Of a stretch of DNA of 52,227 bases, positions 41,074-49,577 are shown piece by piece; position 1 is the first letter of the stretch, and each line of letters opens with the position of its first letter. This DNA is from Collinsella sp. AM18-10. GTDB lineage: Bacteria; Actinomycetota; Coriobacteriia; Coriobacteriales; Coriobacteriaceae. The position numbers and the translations under genes are program-made. The notes under the pieces are model-generated. The model did no database searches and was not told the DNA's origin. It saw nothing but the letters and a program-made list of their open reading frames with translations. The DNA is taken from NCBI RefSeq assembly GCF_003471585.1, contig NZ_QRJO01000015.1:1-52227 (forward strand). Reading direction: 5' to 3'.

Positions 41074-41892
41074 ATGAACAATAGCTATTCGGCTCTCATG
41101 GTCGACATGAGGCATTCGAGATGTCTTTCGGACAGTAGAAGGCAAAGCGCGCAGGAGGATCTTGCAAACGCAATGGAATGCACAAACGAGCTGTTCAAAA
41201 CTGAGCTCGAAATGCCGCTAATGTTTAGTGCGGGCGATGAATTGCAGGGCCTTTTCCGTAGTATGGCTGGCGCATTCTTGGCATACAGGTTTATTAAGAT
41301 ACTCGTCCAGACGGTTGATCTTAGGGGCGGTATTGGAGTGGGAGAATGGAAAACTCGGATGCAGTCCGCATTGTCGACGGAACAAGACGGGTCAGCATAC
41401 CATCGTGCGCGTAGAGCAATTGCTGAGTCTGAAAAGGATAAGTACAGCGATTTAAAGATCATTGATGTTTCGGGCGTTTCGCGCGAGAAGGAACTGTGCG
41501 CGGCGGGTTGTCTAGAAATAATTGATCGCAGAAACGAGTCGCAGCGTAATTACTGTGAGGTTGTTGAATTACTGCGACCGCTTATGCTGCATGATGACAG
41601 AGACGCGACTTTGAGCAAAAGGTATGCTGAGCTAATCGAGGCGCGTATAGGCAAAAAGTACGGCGCTAAAAGCAATCCGAGCGATTGCGCGCCAGTGGCG
41701 TTGGGCAGCTCTCTCAACCTCAACGTAGATAGCATCAGGGCTAGTCATGTAGGGCTTGCGGGACAAATGGGTGTTGCGATGGGGAAGACGAGGCAGGGGC
41801 TCGAGAAAAGCCTTAGGCTCGCGAACGTTGTAAGAGAAAGAGAGCTGGCTGCTTTCGCCGTTCATTTCCTTAATGAAATGGAGCTGTCATGA
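41074..41892 (+). CDS. satD: SatD-family protein, nucleotidyl-cyclase-like, with C-terminal HTH
   Basis: 272 residues. Recognised as SatD family by SAGDELQGLF and LRGGIGVGE. The pattern matches class III nucleotidyl cyclases: Asp11 in MVDMRHSR and Asp55 in SAGDE are 44 residues apart, the usual metal-Asp spacing; RGGIGVGE (84-91) mirrors RIGIHTGE; and E103, then GSAYHRARR (106-114) lines up with D-x2-G-x3-N-x3-R, with the transition-state Arg kept (Arg114) and Asn replaced by His110. A C-terminal helix-turn-helix follows (about 220-250, GLAGQMGVAMGKTRQGLEKS). Function is unproven. ATG 41074 has AAAGGAAG upstream. It overlaps the DUF3307 gene by 4 bases (ATGA). Confidence 0.75.
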   Translation: MNNSYSALMVDMRHSRCLSDSRRQSAQEDLANAMECTNELFKTELEMPLMFSAGDELQGLFRSMAGAFLAYRFIKILVQTVDLRGGIGVGEWKTRMQSALSTEQDGSAYHRARRAIAESEKDKYSDLKIIDVSGVSREKELCAAGCLEIIDRRNESQRNYCEVVELLRPLMLHDDRDATLSKRYAELIEARIGKKYGAKSNPSDCAPVALGSSLNLNVDSIRASHVGLAGQMGVAMGKTRQGLEKSLRLANVVRERELAAFAVHFLNEMELS

Positions 41893-42635
41893 GGGTGTTC
41901 GGGTGTTTCCTTCTATTCCACATGCTGTTCGATTTTTATTTTCAGACGAATAAGATGGCAGATAAGAAGGAAAGCAATAGAATTGCCCTTGGTCTGCACT
42001 GTTTAATTTACGCGGCCGGCGCCGCAGCAACAGTAGCTCTTCTGTTTGAGGCGAGTGTAGCCGCCACGGCTGCGTCCTTTACAGTATTTGCTCTTTCACA
42101 CTGGTTTATCGATGGCAGCCTGAGAAGAAAGATTGCAGGGCTTGATCTCTCACCGGTTGGTAGTTTTTTGATCGATCAGATGCTGCATATTGTACTTTTG
42201 TTTATGTTGAGCGTTCTATGTTGTCACCTCTGGGTCATGCGGCCAATTGCTTCGAATCTCTTGGGCACCCGTGGAGCTGAGCTCTCTTGGGTTTCGACAT
42301 TGTGCTTTTGCGGACGCCCCTGCAGCATCGCTATTGCCAAGGTCCTCCAATTTCTCCGAAACCCTGGTACGGAGCAGTCGGCGTGCACATCAAATGCACA
42401 TTCAGGCAAGTGGATTGGAATATTTGAAAGACTGATTGTCGCGGCGCTTTCTCTGCTGAACCAATATTCGGCTATTGCATTTATTTTTACTGCAAAAAGT
42501 ATCGCGCGCTTTAAACAGCTGGAAAGTGACAAGGATTTCGCTGAGGTTTATTTGCTGGGTTCATTGGCGAGCGTGTTTCTAGCAATGGCTTCTGCGGTCT
42601 TATTTATGTACTTGTTTAATAGCGCTGGTTGCTGA
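41889..42635 (+). CDS. DUF3307-family membrane protein, partner of SatD
   Basis: 248 residues, about six or seven membrane segments. The DUF3307 signature is clear: LLFHMLFDFYFQTNKMADKK with His, Asp and Gln inside the first helix, LGLHCLIYAAG, SHWFIDGSLRRK, and FLIDQMLHIVLLF. Intramembrane polar residues suggest a channel, enzyme or ligand-binding role, but none has been established. Its ATG overlaps the satD stop. DUF3307 proteins are commonly found next to SatD proteins, so the two should act together. Base composition is AT-rich compared with the genes before 40.9 kb. Confidence 0.8.
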   Translation: MRVFGCFLLFHMLFDFYFQTNKMADKKESNRIALGLHCLIYAAGAAATVALLFEASVAATAASFTVFALSHWFIDGSLRRKIAGLDLSPVGSFLIDQMLHIVLLFMLSVLCCHLWVMRPIASNLLGTRGAELSWVSTLCFCGRPCSIAIAKVLQFLRNPGTEQSACTSNAHSGKWIGIFERLIVAALSLLNQYSAIAFIFTAKSIARFKQLESDKDFAEVYLLGSLASVFLAMASAVLFMYLFNSAGC

Positions 42636-42678
42636 TGCTAATTAAAGCGTTAATAGGAGAAGGACTGAGGGGGTGCCC

Positions 42679-43158
42679 ATGAATAATTCATCTGATGATT
42701 TCAGAAAAGAGCTTATTAACAAAATAAAGCCGTGCATTCATAACTTGACCATGCGGCCCGGTTTATTTCGCGGTGAATATTGTGAATCCTATGATAGATT
42801 TGTTGCTGGAGAGGCGGTGTCGTTTCTCTACGTGCGTGATCCAGGGCCATTAAATAACATGTCAGACGCCGATTTTATCGACGTGTTTCTTCACGGGAAC
42901 AATATTCGTAACTGTTTCTATTTTATTAGAAACTCTGAAAATCCAGTAGTACGAGAAGAGAATAAAGATCTGTATTTCGACAAAAGCCTAACGAAGAAGG
43001 AATTTCTTGACAGCATTTATGAGCAGCTGAAGCAAATGGAAGCTATTGACTGCTTCTCAAAGGATGAGATAGATGATCTTGTTTGTGCAATTGGGAACAG
43101 TTTGATTAACATTGAAAATCCTAGCGTCAAGGCAGTTTTTGGTAGCCGCAGGTTTTAG
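42679..43158 (+). CDS. Unknown 159-residue protein
   Basis: 159 residues, soluble, charged and mostly helical, with no family I recognise. The central part is FLYVRDPGPLNNMSDADFID and the C-terminal half is helical with many Lys/Glu. GAGGGGG lies 5 bases before ATG 42679. It follows the DUF3307 gene by 43 bases on the same strand and could belong to the same operon as a third component, or precede the ATPase/nuclease pair as a separate gene. Confidence 0.6.
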   Translation: MNNSSDDFRKELINKIKPCIHNLTMRPGLFRGEYCESYDRFVAGEAVSFLYVRDPGPLNNMSDADFIDVFLHGNNIRNCFYFIRNSENPVVREENKDLYFDKSLTKKEFLDSIYEQLKQMEAIDCFSKDEIDDLVCAIGNSLINIENPSVKAVFGSRRF

Positions 43159-43208
43159 AAGTGCCCTACCTTTCTTTGCATAATTAAATGGCATCTTTTG
43201 TGCACTCC

Positions 43209-43227
43209 TCATTAGGGGCGTCCCTTA
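43209..43227 (+). repeat. Short repeat motif with TCATTAGGGGCGT core, copy 2
   Basis: TCATTAGGGGCGTCCCTTA. The first 13 bases are identical to the minus-strand motif at 11734-11752, 32 kb away, in an unrelated intergenic setting. Confidence 0.45.
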
Positions 43228-43293
43228 GAAGCCAATTTCTCTGTGCGATAATCTAAGCACTGTATATATCAAGTTGAGAGCTGGTGACATGCA

Positions 43294-44592
43294 ATGAAAA
43301 TCAATGTGAAAAACATCGGTAGAGTTGCTGAGGCTGATGTTGAAATTGATGGTATTGCCGTAGTCGCAGGAGAGAACGGAACGGGAAAAAGCACGGTCGG
43401 GAAAGCTCTCTATGCGGCGTTCAACAGTATGTCCGATTCTGAAAATAAAATCGATTGCATGAGGCGCTATAGCGTTGAGCGTGCTCTCAGAAAGGCTTAT
43501 ATAGGCGGTCCTTTCGGTTCCACGCCTCGCCACAGGCGAAGTGCTGGAAGAATATCCGATTTTATCGATAGGGTTTTTTCGGGTAAGTACACGAGAGATG
43601 AACTAATTGATGAGATAAAGGACTATTACGGGAAGGAAATCTCTCGTGAAATTGAATCCGATTTCACGAATGGTGTGGCAGGAGTCGCAGATCAAATTAT
43701 CGAGATCATGGATATTTCCGATGACGAAGCGTTCCGTGCAATTGCGACAAACAGATTCCGAAGCGAGTTCAACGGCCAGATAAATTCTGTTTTCGACGAT
43801 GAATCCGGAAGAGTCGAGCTCCAGATAAAGGGCTCTTCTACGCTTTTCTCAATCGCAGGTGATGAGGTAACGGAGGTGTGCGACAGAAGAACCTTGCGAT
43901 TCAGGGCGCATTATCTAGACGATCCGTTCCTGATTGACTCGCTCGCGGGCCCCTACGGCTCCGCTTTTCGTTCCAGAACTCTACTTGGGCATCAGGAGGA
44001 GCTTCGCCAAGACCTGATTAGGTCTACCATCCGCAACGATGACAAAGAGTCCTCGCTATTCGACGAAATTGCAATGGAACGGCACCTGAACGTCCTTATG
44101 GAGAAAGTCGTCTCCTTATGTCCGGGTCATTTCGAGAAGAGCGGCAGTCGCGATCACCTTATATATCTTGAAGGGGGTTTTGTTCGAGGGCTAGAGCCAG
44201 GCAACCTTTCTGCCGGCTTGAAGACGTTCGCTATCATGAAGGTGCTCTTGAAGTCTGGGGCGCTTGAAGCCGGAGGAACCATTATCCTCGATGAGCCTGA
44301 GATTCATCTTCATCCCGCATGGCAGCTTGCCTTTGCCGAGATAATCGTGCTGCTCCAGAAGGAGCTCGGAATGCATGTCTTGATGAGTACCCATAGTCCA
44401 TATTTCTTGAATGCGATCGAAGTGTATTCTAAAAAGTACGGAATTGATGGATTGTGCTCATACTATCTTGCGGAAACCTGCGCCGATGGACGCTCTCGTT
44501 TGACCGACATAACCCGCTCAACGGAAGTGGCCTATGAGAAGTTAGCAGCTCCTTTTGATATTCTTGAGAGGGAGGAGTGCGGTCTTGAGTAG
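43294..44592 (+). CDS. AAA ATPase of the OLD/SMC-like (AAA_21) type
   Basis: 432 residues. Walker A GENGTGKST (residues 26-34) near the N-terminus, ABC-signature-like LSAGLKTFAIMKVLL, Walker B TIILDEPEIHLHPAWQ, and the switch His in MSTHSPYFLNAIE. There is no TOPRIM domain at the C-terminus, so it is not a full OLD nuclease. Stand-alone ATPases of this type are the sensor subunits of many anti-phage systems (Septu, PARIS, retron-linked). The next gene begins inside its last codons, so the pair is translationally coupled. ATG 43294 has GGTGA upstream. GC is well below that of the core genes. Confidence 0.82.
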   Translation: MKINVKNIGRVAEADVEIDGIAVVAGENGTGKSTVGKALYAAFNSMSDSENKIDCMRRYSVERALRKAYIGGPFGSTPRHRRSAGRISDFIDRVFSGKYTRDELIDEIKDYYGKEISREIESDFTNGVAGVADQIIEIMDISDDEAFRAIATNRFRSEFNGQINSVFDDESGRVELQIKGSSTLFSIAGDEVTEVCDRRTLRFRAHYLDDPFLIDSLAGPYGSAFRSRTLLGHQEELRQDLIRSTIRNDDKESSLFDEIAMERHLNVLMEKVVSLCPGHFEKSGSRDHLIYLEGGFVRGLEPGNLSAGLKTFAIMKVLLKSGALEAGGTIILDEPEIHLHPAWQLAFAEIIVLLQKELGMHVLMSTHSPYFLNAIEVYSKKYGIDGLCSYYLAETCADGRSRLTDITRSTEVAYEKLAAPFDILEREECGLE

Positions 44593-45262
44593 CGACTTGT
44601 GCATTTCCTGCCCGCATCCGAAGACTCCCGAGGTGCATGATGACGGTGATGAGTGTGTCCGTTGCAGAACCTGTATTCTAAAGGACTGCATGTCCTCAGT
44701 ATCCAAAACATCTAAAGATGGGGAGTCTTCCCTAGTTGATGACGACTTCTCTATTGTTAATTTTGACTCCGTTACCGAGAGCTACTGCAAAAGAGTTAAT
44801 AGGCGAATGGATCTTCCGCGCTCTGCTGATGCACTATATTGTGACCGGGAAACGTTATATCTAATTGAATTCAAAAACGGTAGTCTGACGAAGGGGCTGG
44901 GAAAGAGGCTTAATTCAAAGCTTGATGAAGAGCTCGGCATCAATCTTGGCCAGAGGGACGCTCTCGTTGAGAAATGCAAGGACAGCGTTTTGATCTGTTC
45001 GGATTTATGGGGAAAGAGAACAAGTTGGTTTCGCGAGCACTGCGTTTTTGTTTTGGTGTACAACGGAAACAAGAATGAGCCGACGAATCAGTCGGCGTCA
45101 AAGCTGATTTCCGACTCGATTAGGAAAAAGGCACGCTTTGGGCTTTCGGACAAATTAAAAGGATTTTGCGTGAAGGACGTCTTGACGCTAACAGAAAGTG
45201 AATTTTCTAGAACGCTCCTACCGGCTTGGCGAGGCGCAATGGAATCAAGAGAGGACATTTAG
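44585..45262 (+). CDS. Cys-rich zinc-ribbon plus PD-(D/E)XK-like nuclease, partner of ATPase
   Basis: 225 residues from TTG 44585, which overlaps the ATPase gene by 8 bases and has GGGAGGAG upstream. The N-terminus has six Cys: a CISC pair (6, 9), then CVRCRTC (24, 27, 30) and Cys35, a probable zinc-binding module. A PD-(D/E)XK-type core follows: Asp82 in RSADALYC, then Glu95-Phe-Lys97 in YLIEFKNG, followed by a helix. The C-terminal half is mixed and unassigned. I do not recognise this as any named effector. Most likely a DNA- or RNA-cutting effector controlled by the ATPase (inference). The coding sequence stops just before a decayed insertion sequence. Confidence 0.72.
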   Translation: MSSDLCISCPHPKTPEVHDDGDECVRCRTCILKDCMSSVSKTSKDGESSLVDDDFSIVNFDSVTESYCKRVNRRMDLPRSADALYCDRETLYLIEFKNGSLTKGLGKRLNSKLDEELGINLGQRDALVEKCKDSVLICSDLWGKRTSWFREHCVFVLVYNGNKNEPTNQSASKLISDSIRKKARFGLSDKLKGFCVKDVLTLTESEFSRTLLPAWRGAMESREDI

Positions 45263-45289
45263 GATCAGATTGTGCAGTTTAGATAACGG

Positions 45290-45646
45290 GTGATGTAGCA
45301 CCTGCCCCAAGCTGTGGTAGGTCGCGTCGGCCATCGGGATATGGCGTACGACCCTTGCGGTCGGGTCCCATCTACCGCACGCCTGTTGGACCCGGAAGAG
45401 GCCAACGCGCCAGTCGGGATGCGCCTGGGTGTTCCGCGGCGACATTCCCGAGTAGCGCCAAAGGCAGCGCTTCAGCCTCGAGCACAGGTCGTTCACTATC
45501 TCCATCCGCTCCAGGCGGACTGGGTCGTTGACGTTTGCCCCGTGCGCCTCACTCTCGACCCCGCCATCCTTGGCTAGCGTGCCGTGCGCCGTATCCCGGG
45601 CGTTTCGGCGCACGTACGAACGCCCGCCCGGAGGGATTGTCATCAA
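45290..45646 (-). pseudogene. Transposase C-terminal fragment, IS1249-like (IS256 superfamily)
   Basis: The minus strand encodes LCSRLKRCLWRYSGMSPRNT and then a stretch ending with RWDPTARVVRHIPMADATYH, resembling the C-terminal end of IS1249-type transposases (Asn-rich segment, RxLRxxRGMS). The catalytic part is missing and GC is much higher than in flanking genes. A related end, QAYLDWYVRLLRVN, occurs on the plus strand at 46435-46617. Confidence 0.55.
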
Positions 45647-45965
45647 ACAAAGTTCCGGGTGGGCGCTTGGGTATGAATTTATCGTAACTTGTCGTTACTC
45701 CTCGGGCATCAATTAACGCAATTTTACCTTCCAAGTCAGCTTGGCAAAATACATAGTGACCCTTTCCGTTGTATCCTTTGTTAATTAATGCCTTGTATCC
45801 GAGAATCTCTTTGGTTTTTAACGCAAACGCTTGGCATGATCTTCTGAGAAGGTGCGCCGCTAATGTCAGATGATCTTCGCCGTCAATTTGAGACAGGTGA
45901 CCTTCGTAGTCAATCTTTTCGAGGGTAGTGTCGAGAAAGTTGGTGCAGCGCCCGATCCGAAACGA
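45647..45965 (-). pseudogene. Gene remnant between two transposase fragments
   Basis: An AT-rich stretch open on the minus strand, encoding in order a region with LRRSCQAFALKTKEILGYKA, then GYNGKGHYVFCQADLEGKIA and LIDARGVTTSYDKFIPK. The spacing of Cys, His and Asp in this fragment resembles small papain-like or transglutaminase-like proteins, but there is no start codon with a ribosome site and both ends run into transposase DNA. Probably the middle of a lost cargo gene. Confidence 0.4.
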
Positions 45966-46005
45966 GTCGGCCCGGCGTCCGGGAACCTGGAACACGGTTG
46001 ATATC

Positions 46006-46405
46006 CTATGCCGCCTCGATCCTGTCCGCAAGCTCGAGGCCGGATTCGATCATCTTCCTGGCCTCCGCCTCCAGCCGCTCCCAGTCGACCGTCCCGTCGA
46101 TTCCACGCGTGCGGCCCTCGTCGTAGAGCTCCCTCATCTTTGCCTCCGAGAAGTATCTGGACTCCTGCCATATCTCGTCCTGCTCGCACATGACCGCGCC
46201 CGCGAGCCGCACCAGCGAGCCCGTTGACGGGAACACCTGCACGACGCGCGACCTGCGCTTTATCTCTCGGTTGGTCCGCTCCTGGACATTGTTGGTGCGC
46301 AGGCGCTTCCAGTGGGTTGGCGGGAAGTCGAGGTAGGCCAGCGCGTCCGGCTCGGCCTCCTCGAGGATCGCCGCCGCCCTCGGGCAGCAGCTCTCTGCTC
46401 GTGGC
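46006..46405 (-). pseudogene. IS256-family transposase C-terminal fragment
   Basis: About 130 codons. HWKRLRTNNVQERTNREIKR, then RSRVVQVFPSTGSLVRLAGA and an EQDEIWQESRYFS segment are the well-known C-terminal block of IS256/mutator transposases. The DDE Asp residues are absent; upstream the frame runs into an unrelated opposite-strand fragment. The ORF continues past the family's usual end to a stop at 46006. Confidence 0.8.
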
Positions 46406-46434
46406 AAAGACACTTCCCATGGTGCCTCACGAGT

Positions 46435-46617
46435 ATGTTTCCTAAGAAACTGCAGGCCTACCTCGACTGGTACGTTCGCCTTTTGCGGGTCAACAGGGTC
46501 CACGAGAGGTTGGACCCGACCACTAAAAGCGATGTACCATGTGCTGAGGTCCGTGAAAGCCTTTCGCAGCTTAGGGTGGATGGGGTACCATCTGCTATCC
46601 AAAGCGTTGAACAATAA
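46435..46617 (+). pseudogene. Second transposase C-terminal fragment, opposite strand
   Basis: A 60-codon stretch beginning KKLQAYLDWYVRLLRVNRVH resembles the end of the minus-strand fragment at 45290-45646 (QAHPDWRVGLFRV), so both derive from the same IS type, lying in opposite orientation. It overlaps the 3' end of the next, convergent gene by 23 bases. Confidence 0.5.
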
Positions 46618-47119
46618 AATATAATAGTACCGCTGCCATCGTTCCAAATAAGACTCGAGCTACAGGGTGGAATCTAAAGTACTTTACCGAGGGCAATATA
46701 TTTTTAGAGACAAAAAATCCGATTAGCAGTACTTCAAGTGCGCTAAGCATATTAGTGAATAAATTGATTGAGGCATAATTGACGGTTGCGTCGTTTTTAA
46801 CTAATCCCGCAACTGTGTTTAGCATAGATACTAAAATTGCCAGCACACTAATGATAATACTGAAAACGTTTGCGGATTCTTTGTTAGATTCACTCTTATG
46901 TTCTTCGTCAAATTGTCGAAGAGCCATTCTGCCTTGCAATGTCAGGAAAACGTTTGAGTGCTCATGTCGAATATAGCCAAGGGCCATTAAATCCTTCAGT
47001 GATTCAGTATGTTTTATCCTTTTCAATTCGCTATCTGTTAAGGGAGCACCGTTTGATTTGAGGAATGAGTACATAATTTCATCGGCTCCAAAGGGGATTG
47101 TGGTGTTTTTATCTTTCAA
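46595..47119 (-). CDS. Winged-helix-like protein with C-terminal membrane segments
   Basis: 174 residues from TTG 47119, with AAGGAG about 10 bases upstream. Residues 1-75 look like a small winged helix (LTDSELKRIKHTESLKDLMA, LGYIRHEHSNVFLTLQGRMA). Then three hydrophobic segments: FSIIISVLAILVSMLNTVAG, a second around LLIGFFVSKN, and VLFGTMAAVLLYFIVQ at the end. I know no function; small DNA- or ligand-binding domains joined to membrane helices occur in membrane-acting defence effectors. It is surrounded by transposase remnants, and its end overlaps one, so the C-terminus may be slightly altered. Low GC. Confidence 0.6.
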   Translation of the reverse strand: MKDKNTTIPFGADEIMYSFLKSNGAPLTDSELKRIKHTESLKDLMALGYIRHEHSNVFLTLQGRMALRQFDEEHKSESNKESANVFSIIISVLAILVSMLNTVAGLVKNDATVNYASINLFTNMLSALEVLLIGFFVSKNILPSVKYFRFHPVARVLFGTMAAVLLYFIVQRFG

Positions 47120-47220
47120 TTTTGATTCGCTCCTTGCATATTCAGCGCTTGCATTGCTACTGCGTTACTTTTCTGACCTGATGACTGCATTTGCTCAAAT
47201 TAATGTGATTTTTTAAATGC

Positions 47221-47640
47221 TTAAATTCTCCGAGTGGTTGTAGGTGCCGCCAAGATTCTTTCGATAATTGATTGAGCCAGTCTCGCTCTGTCCGATGCCC
47301 TAGCCCTTATTCTTGTCTTCAGTTCGTCGATCTCTTCCGACTTTGTCATTTCCAGATACCTCCTCTTTATCCGCTCGTGCTCAACGGTGCGCACGAACCT
47401 TGCTGTGACGAGCATGGGACCGAGTTTCCATCGATGAAGGTGCTGACGAACCTCACCCTTTGCCTGACCTTGTAGTTTATCCGGTCGATGCCGTTGTTGG
47501 CTCGGGCGGGGAGTCCGTGTAGGCGAGTGTGCCTGAATCGGAATCCGTTCTGCGCGGTGAGCTCGCGCATGCTTGACCGCTTCCTCATATGGTTCTCGTT
47601 GACCGGGCTGACAAGGCACGCCGACAGTCATAGGTGCGAC
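47221..47640 (-). pseudogene. Transposase remnant with frameshifts
   Basis: Two overlapping minus-strand frames hold pieces of one protein: GLPARANNGIDRINYKVRQR, a typical Asn/Glu C-terminal transposase segment, in one frame, and VEHERIKRRYLEMTKSEEID in another. No full-length reading is possible. GC is high relative to flanks. Probably an IS256/IS1249-type remnant. Confidence 0.45.
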
Positions 47641-47700
47641 GCGTTCGAGGTTCAGTTTCGGACGGAACCCACTAGAATGTGCGAGATGACCTAGGGGCAC

Positions 47701-48115
47701 CTTGCGGCTGTACTGGGGTTACTGGAAGGGGCGGCAATATCGTTGGATTAACTTTCTTTAACAGAGACTTTTTTAATTGACACGCACATATAAATCTTTT
47801 CTGCATACTCGACTGCTTCTGCAGTATCTGCGGCGCTCCGTCATTGATAAATCACCTGACAGAGAGGGGAATTCGATGTCATAGCTGGCGTCTTTATTGG
47901 AGGATAAGATTGCTTGATAGCTATATGTTTTCATCTCTGGTCATCTCAGACTATTAAAGATATTGTTGGCAGCTTTTATGATTTCCGGTACGTTCCAATC
48001 GGAATCATTTTTTGGTAGTTTATAGACATGACTTCTGCTTCGTGTGCGCATTCAGTTTTTTGCACTGGATAAAATCAACTGCATCTAATTTAGCTAGATT
48101 GGGAAGCGATATTGC
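47701..48115. other. AT-rich gene-free region
   Basis: About 415 bases between the transposase remnant and the DUF2971 gene. No ORF, RNA or repeat that I can support; it should contain the DUF2971 promoter. Confidence 0.4.
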
Positions 48116-49093
48116 ATGGTGCTAAGCTTGACGCAGAAAGAAACATATCGGGAGACGCTGGCTAATCTCGTTGCCAAGCAAAACGATGACGTTTCCATTG
48201 TTTCCGCAGGGAAGGAGCTGGAAGCTCTATCGACTTTTCTCGTCCCACGAATGCTTTACCGCTATCGTCCTCCAACTGAATACGCTTTTGCCGACCTAGA
48301 AAACGCAACTGTTACATTTTCTCATCCAAGGGTTTTCAGCGATCAGCGCGACTCGGTGCCGATCTATAACTGGAATGGTATAGATGAAATCGAAAGTTAT
48401 CTCAATGATGATGAACAAGCGTTAGAGATAATTAATCAAATTGATTTTAGACGACTTGCGTTTGTTTTAGGGGCTCTGGGGGTTCCTTTAAATCGAGTAA
48501 GAATTGATGAGTTCGAGATGCTATCCGATGAGGGGAGAGTTAGCCTTTTTCGCTCGGCTGTTAAAAACTTGCGTTTATTTGTTGGAGGATTTATTGCTCC
48601 AGTTCATCAGAATAACTGCCGAAATTGTTGCCGCATTTTGTGCCTAACAGACAATCCTAGCGATTCAAATATGTGGAATGTTTATTCCGAAAACCAAGCG
48701 GGTTTCGTTCTTGCTTACGACAGAGAAGCTATTTGCAATTGCAATATTGCTAACGGAATGCGTACTGAGATATTGCCAATTTTATATGATGACAAACCAT
48801 TTAATTGCGACCCCGAAATTGCTTGGACTGCTGCTAGGATGCTTGGTCTTAATGTGGGCAGCGACGACATGCTTAGTGATCTGCGGGCAATTTACAGAAA
48901 GGGCAGTGCGTTTGAGTGGGAGAACGAATTTCGTGGCTGTCTTGTACCAGAGCCAGATGAGCTTGAGATGAATTATGTACAACGCCCATGCAAGCCGTTG
49001 CGAGTTATTCTTGGGAGCAGGATGACTCAAGAGGATAGAGAGCGTTGCATTTTCGCGGCGAATAAACTGGATATTCCTGTAGATGAACAGTGA
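48116..49093 (+). CDS. DUF2971-family protein
   Basis: 325 residues. The DUF2971 signature is present: MLYRYRPPTEYAFADLENAT with TFSHPRVFSDQRDS near the N-terminus, and CLTDNPSDSNMWNVYSENQA followed by GFVLAYD in the middle, then a C-terminal WENEFRGCLVP. The family is soluble and common in accessory and defence regions; no activity is established. ATG 48116 has GGGAAG upstream at nine bases. Low GC. It stands alone between gene-free AT-rich regions. Confidence 0.8.
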   Translation: MVLSLTQKETYRETLANLVAKQNDDVSIVSAGKELEALSTFLVPRMLYRYRPPTEYAFADLENATVTFSHPRVFSDQRDSVPIYNWNGIDEIESYLNDDEQALEIINQIDFRRLAFVLGALGVPLNRVRIDEFEMLSDEGRVSLFRSAVKNLRLFVGGFIAPVHQNNCRNCCRILCLTDNPSDSNMWNVYSENQAGFVLAYDREAICNCNIANGMRTEILPILYDDKPFNCDPEIAWTAARMLGLNVGSDDMLSDLRAIYRKGSAFEWENEFRGCLVPEPDELEMNYVQRPCKPLRVILGSRMTQEDRERCIFAANKLDIPVDEQ

Positions 49094-49577
49094 TAGTTAT
49101 CCGTTAATAGTGCCGTATAGTCATTTGTTTGTCAGCTGAATCGTGTACTAGTGGACTCCTGAGTTGGCGATTGCTATATCTACTGGGACATTTCGAAAGA
49201 TAATTTGATGTAATTTACGTTAATGGGAGTTGTTTATCTAAGATTTTCTTATCAAATTGGGATTATTACTTGGTTCTTGGTGAGCCCGTGAGCACGTAAT
49301 ACTGAGCAGTTTAATCAAGCGGGTCGCTCCCCGGGGATTGGGGGCGCTGCTCTTGGCCAATGGTTTTACCGCGTGGTTACTCTGGCGTGCTCGAGCAGGA
49401 AGGATGAAGGAGATGATCCATGCCCCTGGACACAGCGAGTGCTTCTTGTTTTATGGGTTATTGTGTCCTTAACCGCTTATTTGATATCAACTGACACGCA
49501 GTCTAATTATGTTGGCTATTATCTTTATTTTGTCGTTATTAGGTGCCTTTGCGTTAAGACTGATGGAGATGATTCAT
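49094..49577. other. Intergenic region with decayed small hydrophobic ORFs
   Basis: 484 bases. A strong ribosome site (GAAGGAGATGATCC, then ATG 49422) opens a 24-codon peptide MPLDTASASC..., while a +1 shift gives a hydrophobic segment VLLVLWVIVSLTAYLIS. A second hydrophobic stretch (MLAIIFILSLLGAFALRLME, from 49509) runs in frame into the next gene but lacks a ribosome site. These could be remnants of holin-like or type I toxin-like small ORFs. Confidence 0.35.
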
